Shown piece by piece: positions 21,671 through 32,959 of a DNA stretch of 64,000 nt. The position numbers were made by a program, and so were the translations under genes. The first letter of the stretch is position 1, and every line of letters starts with the position of its first letter. This DNA comes from Lentinus brumalis (lineage: Eukaryota > Basidiomycota > Agaricomycetes > Polyporales > Polyporaceae), in the NCBI GenBank assembly GCA_001792895.1, contig MARA01000075.1, positions 1 through 64,000 on the forward strand, read 5' to 3'. The notes below the pieces were generated by a model, which worked only from the letters and a program-made list of their open reading frames with translations, made no database searches and was not told where the DNA came from.

Positions 21671-23329
21671 TCATCGGCGAGCTTGTACTGCAATCCGGAC
21701 GATGAAGCAGTCCATCCACGAAAGTCCTTTGCCTCGCAGCGTCGTCTCAACCTCTGCATAACGATGTGCCTCCGTCTTGCCAAGGGTCGACATGTGCGCG
21801 CTAGTATACAACCCAAGCTCCCAGAACGTCGACGCGTGGTGTTTCATCGAGGGCCGCAAACTGTCCAGGAAGACGTCAACCCTGACCACTGGCGCGTCTG
21901 CTGTCGAGCGTGGGCGGTTCTGCGAAGAGTTCCTGTCGACCGGGAGTTCATCAAGGGCGTCCCGCAGGACGAGAGCTTCGACGAAACTCAGGCCATGGTC
22001 CTGAAGAGCGAAGATCAACTCGTTCAGGACGTGCTGGGGCATGGACGCGATCGATTCGATGTACGCCAGGGACGCTATGCCCAGGGACTCGAAGAGGAAG
22101 GAATGGTGGTCGAGAGGTATGGGCAGGGTGGCAAGGAAGCTCTCGACGGCGCCTGCACGATGCGTCTTCGCAGGAGACGACCGCCCGGCAGGGGTCGGGA
22201 CCAATTCGGGCTCCCCGCGGTCGTATTCAGCGACTGGCGGGACGGCACTGCTCGGAGCGACACATCCGTCACGGTCGTTCACGCGCACCAGCAGCTCCCG
22301 CGCAGTGTTCTCATCATCCTCGGTCTTCACCCTCTTCAAGGGCGCCTCATCCATGGATACAGAACGGGGTCTCTTGCCGCGCAGGGGAGGTGGGACGCCT
22401 TCTTCTTCCTCTCGCTTGATGATCACTGTATGAGAGTCGGCGGTCACAATCGCAGTCGGCGCCGGCTTCGCGAGGAGCGTCTTCTTCGTGGACCTTGATT
22501 GAGGCACCATGTTACCCACGGCAGTAGTGTTCGCGGTGTTCCGCAGAGGCACTGGCCCGATGTGCGACGACAACAAGGTAGTCATCAGACGGGTGCGCTC
22601 GAGGCCTCGTGGACCGGAGGGCGGAGCTCTCGCGAGAGGCGCATTCTCCTTTGACGAAGACGTGGTCTTGAAAGACGAATGAGCGGGCATGGTGTGCGCG
22701 TTGGATGACGAAGAAGTGGTCTCGCGCTTTGACGATGAGGGCGGGGCCGGTACTTTGGCCTCCAGAACTCGTGCAGCCGCAGATGGAGACGTCGTGGAAG
22801 ACGAGGCGTGCGCTACGTCTGGGGCCGTGCCGATCGTCGTGGAGGCCATGCGATGGGCCAAGTACCGCGCAACCCACTCGACCCTCATGTCGGGGTGGGG
22901 CGGGACCGCGACTTGTAGGCGGAGCCACTCGTCCCAAGACGATCTCGAGCGCAGCCACTCGTTGGAGCAGAACCAACCGAGTCTATGTCCATCGAACTGC
23001 AAGGTGCGCTTGCCCAACCAGGGATGGCTGACGTGACGTGAGGCCTTGGTACCGGAGGTCCCCGAGCCAGGGGCACCCAACGTTCCTCCCTGTTCTTGAA
23101 GTAGATGTCCTCCGCGCCTGGGGTGGTACAGAGCCATAGATCGCCCGAGGTCCCGTACACTGGCAAGGGAAGGATCCGTGCGGAGAAGAACACGTAGGTG
23201 TACGCCCCCGACAAACACGGCCTCGGAAAGTGCGCCGGGTATGCGTACGTACCGTACCCTCTTCGCCTGGACCAAGCAGGACCGTGCACGTATGGCTCGA
23301 CACGGGGAGGCTTTCCTTGACCTCTGCAT
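21671..23329 (-). CDS. Orphan protein with two SAM-like helical repeats (paralogue 2)
   Basis: Open for 552 codons. The C-terminal 150 residues repeat the plan of paralogue 1: block A VESFLATLPIPLDHHSFLF and block B VDVFLDSLRPSMKHHASTF, each ending in a GLSF/GLSW helix. Before them is a long Ser/Thr/Pro/Lys-rich linker with a basic stretch (GKRPRSVSMD, LKRVKTEDDE) that could be a nuclear signal. The N-terminal domain shares HPWLGKRTLQF, LGWF and a RSSW motif with paralogue 1, and GDLWLCT / GAEDIYFK segments are found in a neighbouring frame (about 23190-23090), so at least one frame change or short intron is unresolved there. Additional 5' exons up to about 23700 are likely. Function unknown. 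Confidence 0.55.
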   Translation of the reverse strand: MQRSRKASPCRAIRARSCLVQAKRVRYVRIPGALSEAVFVGGVHLRVLLRTDPSLASVRDLGRSMALYHPRRGGHLLQEQGGTLGAPGSGTSGTKASRHVSHPWLGKRTLQFDGHRLGWFCSNEWLRSRSSWDEWLRLQVAVPPHPDMRVEWVARYLAHRMASTTIGTAPDVAHASSSTTSPSAAARVLEAKVPAPPSSSKRETTSSSSNAHTMPAHSSFKTTSSSKENAPLARAPPSGPRGLERTRLMTTLLSSHIGPVPLRNTANTTAVGNMVPQSRSTKKTLLAKPAPTAIVTADSHTVIIKREEEEGVPPPLRGKRPRSVSMDEAPLKRVKTEDDENTARELLVRVNDRDGCVAPSSAVPPVAEYDRGEPELVPTPAGRSSPAKTHRAGAVESFLATLPIPLDHHSFLFESLGIASLAYIESIASMPQHVLNELIFALQDHGLSFVEALVLRDALDELPVDRNSSQNRPRSTADAPVVRVDVFLDSLRPSMKHHASTFWELGLYTSAHMSTLGKTEAHRYAEVETTLRGKGLSWMDCFIVRIAVQARR

Positions 23330-23857
23330 GAGACGTTGATATCAATCAGCCTTCCACCCGTATACGATTGCAAAGCTCCTGCTGACCTGGAGACTGGGAT
23401 GGACGCTGGGACGCGGGCATTGCGGGGGCTGACAGGCGACAGTACGTAGCGAGCGCTGATCCGGTGGTCTTCGACCCGTCGAGGCTGCACACAAAGGTCA
23501 TACAGTTGCTCAAATTGACCGGGGCAGAGAAACTCACCGAAGATGCTGACGGGCTGTGGATGGGGACGAGCCAGCCGTGCGCGTCCGGCTCCGCAAAATA
23601 TACAGTCAGGACAGCCTGTATCAAAACATGTCAGCCTTCGCGCCAAACAACCGAAATCAGTACTGTTTGTGCTCATCCTTGAATTCAGGCTGGAATGCAA
23701 TCGATAGCGCGCAACAGTATCAGAGGGAGAGGAAAAGAATGTGCCTGTCATGCCTATTACATATTGTCCGTGTGCTGAAGAGATACAAGAATTATAAAAC
23801 AGTAGCGAGACCGTCCCTACATCTGTTGAGCCTGGCAGTAGCAACCCGCCGGATCCC

Positions 23858-25916
23858 TCACTGCGTGTCGTGGTAAGGGTCCGAGTAGCGCGATTGGCCA
23901 CCCTCTGCGTCGTACAGCGCTGCCTTAGGCTCGTGCGACTCCGCCTCGTGAATCGTGCGATACGCAGACGGCCGAGAGGATGCGTTCTTGGCGCGACGCG
24001 CCATGATAACAGCGATGATGGCGCCGACGATCCCGAGACCGAGAGCACCAGCAAGGGCGAACATGACAATCTCGTAGGTCTTTGCCTGTAGCAAGACATT
24101 CGTGAGCACCGTTTCACAGATATCGCAAGAAGGGTACGCACCTTGTTCTTGTAGTAGTCAACCTGGCTGTTGAGGTCGTCGTCGTCAGTCTCCGCAAGGT
24201 TGCCCGCCGCCTTCACTGCGGCAGTGCCTGAGGCAGTGCTCGACGGGTCGGAAGCATACGTGTACGCAGCAGCACTTGATGGGTCCGCACCGTAGGTGTA
24301 CGCAGCAGTACTTGATGGGTCCGCACCATAGGTGTACGCAGCCGATCCGGACCCGGTGGCATAGGTATATGGAGCGGACGATGCGCCTGACGCGGAAGCG
24401 ACGGAGGTGACTGCAGACGTGACCGCAGCTGCAGAGGAGTACACGGACGACGTGGCACCGGACGCGGGTGTGCTGTAGTACGAGGTCACTGCGACGCTGA
24501 CACCGGAGTCCCAGCCACCGGACGGGGCCTGCATGGGAAGCATCTTGTAGTAGGGCTTGTTGTTGTCGTGGTTGATACCGGCACGGAGATAGAACGCGGA
24601 GACTGAACACGGGGTCAGACGGCTACGATCTCATAGTGAGCAGAAGCGATACTCACTGAACTGGAACCCGAAGATGATGTCAAACTCGGGGACCGCGGCA
24701 ACAGCCTGGCCCTTCGTGAAGATGGAACCGATGCACTGGTCGCCCCAAGGGTTCGGGGCTATGAGCGCAGCCGGATCGACATCGTATGTCTTGCCATCGA
24801 TGGAGAAGGAGAAGGAGACTTGCGAGTCGCAAGGAATGGTCCAGAAGCCGAATGTGGAGTCGGGGGTGAACTTTGCGCCAGAGAAACCGCCGTAGAGAGC
24901 CTTGACGATGTCGTCGGGGAACATGGACCAGCGCTTGGTGAGATAGATGTCGGCGACAACTTTACCGGACTGGGTCTTGGGAACGGACGACGTGAAGCTC
25001 GTAGACTTGTTGTTCACGGTGAAGGTGTTATCGATATAGAACGTGCCATCGGACGTGAGATAGATCTCGGGTTGTGAGTCGATGCCGCTGATGTCTGGGA
25101 GACCGTACTGCTGGACCTCCGACGATGAGAGGCCGAGGACATCCTCCCAGCTGAGAGTCTGGCCAGCAACGACGACACCCGCAAAGTCGACACTGGTGGA
25201 GTTGGCTGTGGCGTCGTCCCAGTCGTAGACAATAACGACGTCGTAGAACCACTTGGAGTAGTCCTCGGGCCAGCGTGCGTCGAAGTAGTAGTAAATCGGG
25301 CTCATGCCATTGTTGATATCAAGACCGATGTATGCATTGCCGATGTCGCTCTGGCCAATTGTCGGCAAGGTGCTCGGCCACTGCGGGACATCGACTGAGA
25401 GCGCATTGTTAGTCTGAAAGTCCTCGGGCGCTCATTGGTTGCTAACGCACAGTACTCGATGTTGATGTCATCTTTCAGGAAGCCAATCTCGCCCCGTCCG
25501 TCTGTGACTGCGGAAATGCGTTAGCGTGTCGAACATGAGGCCATAGGAAGGGCGATTGGCACATACCTTGGACCGAGAATGCTTCGATAGTGATGGAGTG
25601 GGATGTTGAGCTGTTGCCTGTGACGTTGGCTCCGTGCAGCAGGAGTCCGTCCCTACGTAGCACTGAGGATGGAGTATGAAGGCGCAAGAGGTAGGACGCA
25701 CCATTTGTTGTCGAGGACAGCCGCGTACGTCTGCTCACCGAAGGAGACCGCAGAGTAGAGGGATGTCTTGTTGCCGTCGATATAAATTAGGTTGTCGATG
25801 TAATCCGCGAAGGAACGCTTAGAGAGAGCCGAGGGGGTGGAAGGAAAGGAAAAGGCGAGAGAACATGACGAAACGGCAACCAAAAGGGCACGGAGCGTGC
25901 GGAAGGAGGAAGACAT
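23858..25916 (-). CDS. Membrane-anchored aspartic peptidase-like protein lacking DTG triplets
   Basis: Spliced gene of about seven exons. Start chosen at ATG 25916, which gives a signal peptide (SFRTLRALLVAVSSCSLAFS). The lumenal part follows the pepsin (A1) plan: an N-lobe strand-turn segment, then GEIGFLKDDI, and in the C-lobe FPDDIVKALYGGF, TIPCDSQVSFSF and NPWGDQCIGSI. The positions of the two active-site triplets read LDNK and ADIY, so neither D[TS]G is present and peptidase activity is unlikely. A Ser/Thr/Ala stalk contains three repeats of YTYGADPSS type. One transmembrane helix (EIVMFALAGALGLGIVGAII) precedes a short acidic cytosolic tail. Could be a receptor-like or carbohydrate-binding pseudo-enzyme. 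Confidence 0.65.
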
Positions 25917-26588
25917 GACAGACAAAGACAAGCTGGGGGACGCCACTGGGCCGTGCTGGATTTATATGGCCTGCGCTAGGAAGGCGTGCTGTGCTCCGGC
26001 GTGGCGAAGCGTATCAAACTGGACACACGCAGATGATGCGTCTTGTCACTTCCAGTGCTCCGTCAGTGCATCCGCAGGCGCCAATCCCGCCCTGCTCCGT
26101 GCGCGGTGTCCGGGCGGCGGTGCCTGGCACAGTATTCTGGCGGGATTAGCGAAGCTGCTGTACGATCCATGTCTTGAGTCTCAGAGGGTAGGAACGACTC
26201 GAGCAAGCAGAGGCAAGTGAAACAGGATGCGCAGTGGCCGTCCTCGGTCCGGGGCAAGGGCAACGGCCGAGACGCCCGATCCACAGCCTTGCACCGAAAG
26301 TTGCTCCTCCGAATGCCCTCACGACGCTCTATATACAGGTACTACGGCGCGCCCAGGCGATCTACTGCAAGAACTGCACTGCTGCTCCTTTGCTTGCAGT
26401 GTGCACCGGCTTTCGAAGCGACTCTCCATTCTTCGTCGCGCTACTTCTTAGGGCACCTCGGGCACACTTTCTGGGCAACACAAGAGCTATCGCAATCGCA
26501 TAGCCCCACTTGACGCATATACATAACACCGTACACGTCGCAAGCAAGAGAACTACTTGGTGAGCTCTTGACCCTCCACCCCTCGCAG
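25917..26588. other. Intergenic, no gene seen
   Basis: About 670 bp including the promoter of the aspartic-peptidase-like gene (ATTTATATGG-like TATA sequence near 25960). Short frames on both strands show no recognisable protein. Confidence 0.4.
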
Positions 26589-27398
26589 TCATGTCGCGTA
26601 AGCTTCCATTGATAGCAGCAATCTGGCCCATCGGCCACCGTGCCACTGTTCCACCCTCTTCCACTCCTTGTGTTCCTCCCCAATCGCCCTCTTCAAGCCC
26701 AGTAGTCTCGCCCCGAGGACGAAATCCGCAAAGGACGGCTTGTCGCCCATGAAGAACCTTCTCTCCTTCCCGTCTGCGGCCAGCCACCGCTCAACCCTCC
26801 CAAGCCAGCCTCCAGCTTCACCCACTGTTGCTCGCGGGTCTCGCTGCCAAGCGGGGACCACTGCTCCATCTTCCCTCCCAAGACACTCTCCCGCGCTGCC
26901 TTGAAGTACGGTTTGCTCGCCTCGTTCAGCCGCCCATACACCGCTGGGAAGTGGATGTAGAGGAGATGCGGCACGAGTGTGGGGGCCAGTGCCTCCTCGA
27001 AGGCTTCGTGGAATGCCTCCGTTCCCTCAGGAATGACGCGCGGGGTGTCTGGGTATGTCGCGTCGAGATAGCGTGCGATCGCCGTCGAGTTTGCGATGGA
27101 CGCGCCCGTCGAGGGGTCGTGAATGGCCGGGAGGGTGTACATCGGCGAGCCATCCGGCCAGGTGCCCGTAGGCTCTATGCCGAGCTCCTTGCAGGTGCGT
27201 GCGATGTCGGGATACTCGACCCAGACGGTCTTGAATGGGAGACCCTTGTAATTGAGGGAGAATCTGGGGCATCTGGTCAGGGAGCCCGCGCAGGTACTTA
27301 CATGGACTTGTCGCTCACCTCGTCTTCAGGGTGTTACCTGAGAAGGCGATGCCTCTGACGTTTGCGGGGATGTCATAGAATACTATGGGTTCCGGCAT
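26589..27398 (-). CDS. Etherase-like glutathione S-transferase (GSTFuA/UstS type)
   Basis: Two exons; exon 1 encodes PEPIVFYDIPAN and GNTLKTR, and after an intron (GTGAGC...CAG) follows SLNYKGLPFKTVWVEYPDI, DGSPMYTLPAIHDPSTG and STAIARYLDATYPDTP, the thioredoxin-fold glutathione-binding half of the fungal etherase-related GST group. The C-terminal helical half ends FFMGDKPSFADFVLGARLL and VEQWHGGRWARLL. The frame changes once at about 26799-26801, next to a CCC run; one extra base restores continuity. Homologues in wood-decay fungi bind or conjugate aromatic extractives in the cytosol. Function in this organism is inferred from family only. Either intact with a sequence error or recently inactivated. 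Confidence 0.75.
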
Positions 27399-27982
27399 GT
27401 TGTGTACGCCAGCTTTCCCGCTGACTCCAGACTGGCTTTCTTATAGTCCATGTGGACAGGCTCTGTATGTATGGAAGCGGACTTTAGACGGAGATATTCT
27501 TTGCAGCTTGGTAACGCGATGACTACGCCAACCTGCGGCGAATAACAGTATGAATCGAGCGTGCGTACGCCTCAAGAGGCCCGACGGTCGAACTTACCAA
27601 GCAGTCGTTATCCGCCGACCGTCATCCGCCGAACGGTAGAGCTTGTACATACAGATGCACGCTCAATAGTACTGCTACTATCCATACGACTAATCTCCGC
27701 GAAGTCGTCGAGTGCTGCAGTGCATGTCGATATATATGTCAGAGTGTGCGGCGGTGCTCGAGCCGGAAAAAGCCGATGACGTCGGAGTGGCACGGTCACC
27801 GCGGGTGCTCGTTCGAGCCGCGACGGTCGTTCCTCTCGCGGCCCAACTTGCTATCCATTGTTACCAAGTCTCTCTCATATACCCGCAGCTGGTTTGCTAG
27901 CACTCTAGATCTGGAGCACTCCTCTTCTCATTCTCACTGAACTCGAAGTTGAACTGTGAGCAGTGCGCGAGCGAATTTTAAC
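27399..27982. promoter_or_regulatory. Divergent intergenic region between GST and F-box genes
   Basis: 584 bp between two divergent start codons. A TATATATG-like sequence occurs near 27730. No ORF or RNA gene recognised. Confidence 0.35.
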
Positions 27983-28809
27983 ATGTTGGCATACCGCCTT
28001 CCTCCGGAATTGCGCCTGTATATTAGTGAGTATCCTGCTCCATCACCGGTGATGCATTGATGCGTGGTGGTGACTGATGTTAATATGTCAGTGTCGTTCT
28101 TGGACCTCCCAGACCTATCATCCCTGACGGAGGCATACCCCGAGCTCGCGTGTCTCGTTGCGGACCCGGTTCTCAACCACGAACGTCTCTGGGTCGTAGG
28201 ACCATCTCGTGTCTCCCACTCGCTCTTTGGTGCAAGTATTGCTGGCGTGCCATTCCGCCCGACTGTGCCGGAACTCGTGCACAGAGGCATCATCCGGGGC
28301 ATGGGTATCGAACGGCGCTGGAGGGACGGCTTATACATCTACTCTTCGTTGGTACGTCTCAGGATGCCTGTCTCCGGCCTCCCTGCGTTGACTATGCCAT
28401 ATATGGATACCTCCAGATGGTCTCACAATACGAGAACTCGATGCGCCTCCAATGGACACAAGCACGCAACGTTGTCGCCCATTCCCTGCGTACGCGCTCC
28501 TCTCCTGCTGCCCGAGAGGCGTTCTACCACACTCGTGTCCTTCCGCACAATATGTCCCTTGCCCCTACGCATGTCTCTCCGCCCCTCGTCTCGGCCGTCC
28601 GCAGATTGCGCTGGGCGCTCCAGCGCGACCGCCTCGCGCACTTTGTGAAGTACCGGAGCGAGATGGCCAAGGACGGGAATGGCGGGCTGATGAAGTGGCT
28701 CGAAGGCAACGGTCGTGCAGTTATGTGGCGCGAGAACGAGCAGGTCCGGCTCGCGCTATGTCCTGGTATCAAGGGCATTGTGAAGTTCTACGAGGGACTT
28801 GCGCGATGA
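27983..28809 (+). CDS. F-box-like domain protein
   Basis: Three exons: 27983-28025, 28092-28351 and 28417-28809, with GT...AG introns. The N-terminus MLAYRLPPELRLYIMSFLDLP is a typical F-box start (LPPEL...I..FL); the next residues (LSSLTEAYPELACLVADPVL) complete the helical motif that binds Skp1 in SCF ubiquitin ligases. The rest (RPTVPELVHRGI, GIERRWRDG, LVSAVRRLRWALQRDRLAHF) is alpha-helical with no WD40 or LRR repeats, so the substrate is unknown. Basidiomycetes carry many such short F-box proteins. Frame is intact over all exons. Confidence 0.75.
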
Positions 28810-29004
28810 GCGGGCCGGGCCTTCCAAGTTTCAGGTGCGGTTACCCTTCATCCTTCTTACTGTTCATCCTCCGTCCGTGCACTTTCATGTATTTTACCCT
28901 TCGATCCGGACATTTCACGCCTTTGTATCATATGTGACGCGTCCCGGGGACATTCGAACTATGTAAAACTACGTGGACTGCCAAACCTTGCCATCACCTA
29001 GTTC

Positions 29005-30232
29005 CTACTCTGTCCGCTTCCTCTCGCGTTCAACGAATTCTTTCCAAGCCTCGTCAACTAGCCTTGTCACCTCTCGTATCTTCTCTTCGTCAGTCCGCCA
29101 AATACCCCACTCGCCCTCCCCGCCAACGCCCATTCCCAAACCTTCCCTCCGGAACTCCATCTCACTCGGTACCCACCCTCCGCCGCTCAGGTGCACCTCT
29201 CGCAGCCCACATGAGAGCAGCTCCCTCAGCAGCGGTCCAATCGTGCGCGCGTTGATGCCTGAGCCGACGAGGATCCGGGCAGCGGAGGGCATGCGCGATG
29301 CGGTGCGAATCAAAGTGCGCAGCATCGGGAGTGCCGCGGGCGAGGACGCTGTCGGCGCATGGCCGCTGTTGCAAATCGGGACCACTTGGGCGTGAATGAT
29401 ACGACGAGACGGGAAGCAGGGAGGCTTGACTACCTCGTGAGAATGCGGGTTATCTGAGGGATGCGGGAGACCTCGAGGTGCGCTGCATGCCAATCGAACA
29501 TGATTCATGACATGCGGTTGGCGGTGTGGTTGGCATACGTACCGGTGAGTACGTCCTGGCTACACATGTCAAATGCCCTGTGAAAGCAGACTGATGTATA
29601 TGAGCTATAGATCGCGCAGCACATGAGAATGGGCGCACCTTGCATCGGTGCTGCTTCCGCTGCGAGCCTGCAACGCAACGTCAACTTCCAGGGATCTCAC
29701 AGCGGACGACAAGGACTCACAGCTTGGTGCGCTGTACGTCGACTTTGCCGTCCTTCCGCAGGACACCGAGTACGACGCCATCCGCGCCGGCGTCTTTGAA
29801 GGCGCGGATGTCTGCCTGCATCACCCGCAGCTCGGCGTCGGTGTATAAGAAGTCGCCGGCTCGCGGACGGACCATGACCTGAAACGTTCAGCAACAACGT
29901 TCACCGTCCCGAGCTGGCCGAGATTCCAGACACACCATGATAGGCGTCCGCGGAATGGCAGCACGGACTTCTTTGAACAGACCGAGGCTGGGTGTGGTCC
30001 CCCGCCGAGACCGAGATTGCCGCATAGCTCGAGGCGGTCTGCGCCGCCACGATGTGCCCTGGTCGATGTGAGCATGCGATGAGGCGAAGATGATGGATAC
30101 GAACGCGAGGGCGGACTCGACGGAATCGATGCACACTTCGATGATGACGCGCTCTGTTGGCGCAGTTCTATCTGCCTCGATGAGCCCCTGCCTGACACGA
30201 GCTAAGAAGACAGCCAAGACGCACGCAGTCAT
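29005..30232 (-). CDS. cutC: CutC copper homeostasis family protein
   Basis: Spliced minus-strand gene of about six exons. The CutC TIM-barrel signature is clear: [30 protein letters not shown], then [47 protein letters not shown] and [14 protein letters not shown]. The C-terminus adds a Gly/Glu-rich insert and a charged helix. In the second exon the frame breaks at a C5 run (29999-30003); one more base gives the conserved TTPSLGL continuation. Start at ATG 30232 is tentative since it adds a hydrophobic N-terminus unusual for the family. Role in copper handling is assigned by family and is debated for eukaryotes. It is divergent from the desaturase gene. Confidence 0.85.
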
Positions 30233-30546
30233 GTCGAGGTCGGATAGCCTGTGGCCTGCGATCTGTTGGTCGGAAGGTGGAGGCGGGAGCAGAGTCCGCA
30301 AACGGCGGGCGGACAGCCACTTACGTCGCGGCCACGTGACCGTGTTCTCACCATCGCGCGCGTTGTCGCCTGTGTCGCTGTCAACGACGGCATCAAATGT
30401 GCCCCAGATGCGGGATTCTTGGTGGATGCTGCGATTTCCGTTCCCAGCGAGCGGCCTATAAGCTGGCCCCAGTCTTCGGCACCCCAGCAGATTCACCCTC
30501 GCGTCTTGACTCTGCCCACCACCTCGCCTCCTCGACGACACCCACG

Positions 30547-32601
30547 ATGCACTCGAAAACGGCCGAGTCCGAGTCGGTCGGAACAAACAAAACACGGATA
30601 TGGTGGTCAAATGGCGCATTCTTCGTCGGAGTGCATATAGCGGCCGCGGTAGGCATCTGGTGCCTTCCTCCTGCTCGGGCGGCGCGTCAAACACTCCTCC
30701 TCGCGGTATGCATGTGGCAGGCTGCCTCGATGGGGTGAGTCGCACCTCTCTAAGCATTGCTCGGTAGAGAGCTGGCTTGACTGACTTGGCCTGGGACCGT
30801 CCCGCCGCAGGATAACTGTCGGGTACCACCGCCTATATTCGCATCGCGCATTCCGGGCGGCGTTCCCTGTGCGCATGTTCGTCGCCCTATTGGGGGCAAG
30901 TGCGTTTCAGGGCTCCATCAAGGTGCGAGGGTCGGCTGTGTTGCAGGCTGGCATGATACTGACTTGCGCCGCCGCCGGTAGTGGTGGTATGCGCGATTTC
31001 CTCCTCTGAGCGAGAAATGGTGTTGATCGCTACAGGTGCTTACGACATAGACTGCATCATGTATGTGGCCCTTTGCTCGGTTGCTTGCGCGGCAGTGAGC
31101 GCACTTCTTATTCCTTGCACAGAGATTTACGGACGATCCGCGCCATGACCCGTACGTATCGTCGCACATGCGGGTCGATCTTCATGACGAAAAATACGGT
31201 CCTAGCTATGCTGCCACGAAAGGCTTCTTTTGGAGCCACGTGGGATGGATATTCTTCAAGTCCCAGTACGACCGCCTCAAGACTATAGAGAGTGAAGACC
31301 TCGACAACGATATCGGTAGGCAACCCGGCCCTCCTAAGGGGAGCATCACTCAAAGCATCTGTGCGCAGTCGTTCGCATACAGCACAAGTACTACGGTGAG
31401 TTTCCGGGGCGAGGAGCGGAGAGCGCCCTATCTGACATTTCCGGTAGTCCCTCTGGCTCTTTTCACAGGTTTCATACTGCCTCCCGCCGTTGGTTTGCTA
31501 TGGGAAGACCCTTTAGGTGCATTCATCTACGCGGGCCTTGTGGCACGACTGCTCAGTGCGTCCCTCGTGTATGCCACCATGGTAAATGCCTGACCTCTCG
31601 CAGTCTGGCACTGTACATTCCTTGTGAACTCGTGGGTCGCTTATCGGCCTAATGACCCGGTAATTCATACTCAGCTGGTGGATTAGGCTCGCCCACTGGG
31701 ATGGCCTGCAACCCTACTCCGATGATAACACATCCAAATCAAACCTGGTGAGTTCCTTGACTGTCGGTCGACCGTCAGGTACAGGGCGAATACTCACTAG
31801 CTTATCAGCTCCTTGCCCTCCTGACATGCGGGGAAGGAAATCACAACTTCGTACGTCCGGACTCCGCTCTTCACTGACATGCTTCTCTCGTGGCTGAAAC
31901 ACTTCTCGCGTCTGTCCCCTCGGACAGCATGTCAGCTTCCTGGCTCTTTCCTCCGTCGGACTCTAACTCAAACGCCGCATTGCGGCTTCTGCAGCATAGT
32001 TTCCCGCACGACTTCCGGTCAGGCCCATCCCCCCTTGATTGGGACCCGTCCAAATGGGCCATCGTCTTCCTGCAGTTCCTCGGGCTTGCCTCGGGTCTCC
32101 GACGGGCCTGCGTGGAGGACATCAGCGCGGCTAGAGAGCACATGCTCCAGAAAGAAATCGCATTGGTATATGCAAGTGACTCCACGACCGATCTGGAAGT
32201 GCAAGACGAGGTGTGGAGTGGCGAGACATGGACGAAGGAACTCCTTGCCGGATATGCGGACGCAGAAGGGCGTTGCGTGCTCCTGCTCCGCGGCTATGCG
32301 GTCGACGTGACCGAATATATGACAGAACATGTACGTCTTCACGTTCGCCACCTCTCACGGTACCAGTTATTGTGCAATGAAGCTGACATGTCTGCGATGT
32401 TCGCAGCCCGGCGGAGCTTCGCTCCTTAGGCGGTACGCTGTCGGTCGGAAGCGCAGCACAGGGAACCATGGCAATGGTGAGGATGAGGCGGAGGAGAGCC
32501 GGCAGCGCACCGCTGACTGGGCGTTCCACGGAGGAATCAACAAGCACTCCCAAGCGGCGAAGAGGTTCATGCGTAAGCTCCGTATTGCGAAGGTGCAGTA
32601 G
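30547..32601 (+). CDS. OLE1: Acyl-CoA delta-9 desaturase with C-terminal cytochrome b5 domain
   Basis: About twelve exons. The protein follows OLE1-type stearoyl-CoA desaturases: NGAFFVGVHIAAAVG membrane segment, first His box GYHRLYSH, second box LRHRLHH (split by two introns, with a 5-nt exon TGGTG at 30982-30986 encoding part of WW), GFFWSHVGWIFF, VRIQHKYY, PLALFTGFILPP and LAHWDGLQPYSDDNT. The third box reads HNFH-S where HNFHH is expected (31842-31850 joined to 31995). The C-terminal cytochrome b5 domain has VDVTEYMTEHPGG and FHGGINKHSQAA, holding the two heme-ligand His. It would make palmitoleate/oleate in the ER membrane. All exons keep frame. Confidence 0.85.
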
Positions 32602-32959
32602 AAGATGGGCTGCAGATTCGACCATTGGACGAGGTCGGCTCCTGACGATCCGGCCGTACGTTAGACGGCCAATAGAAGATAGACCGGCGACACCATCTGC
32701 CAGACTTGGTCAAGCGTGTTCGGCGAGGATGCGCGCCGGCATGCAATGTTACTCAGCTCGCGTATATTAAGACGATTACATTTCCGCAATGCAGCCGGGT
32801 GGCTTACAGACGACAATAACAGCGTAAAACCTTCCAAAAGCAGGGGACGTATACCAAACGCAGACGAGAGCTCGGAACTTCTTGGTAACCGGTGTCGCGA
32901 TGGCCCATTCCGCCAATACACGACACCTACAACTCGCGTCCCTGAAGGCCCAATCTACG
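32602..32959. other. Intergenic, convergent 3' ends
   Basis: Between two convergently transcribed genes. No feature recognised. Confidence 0.4.
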
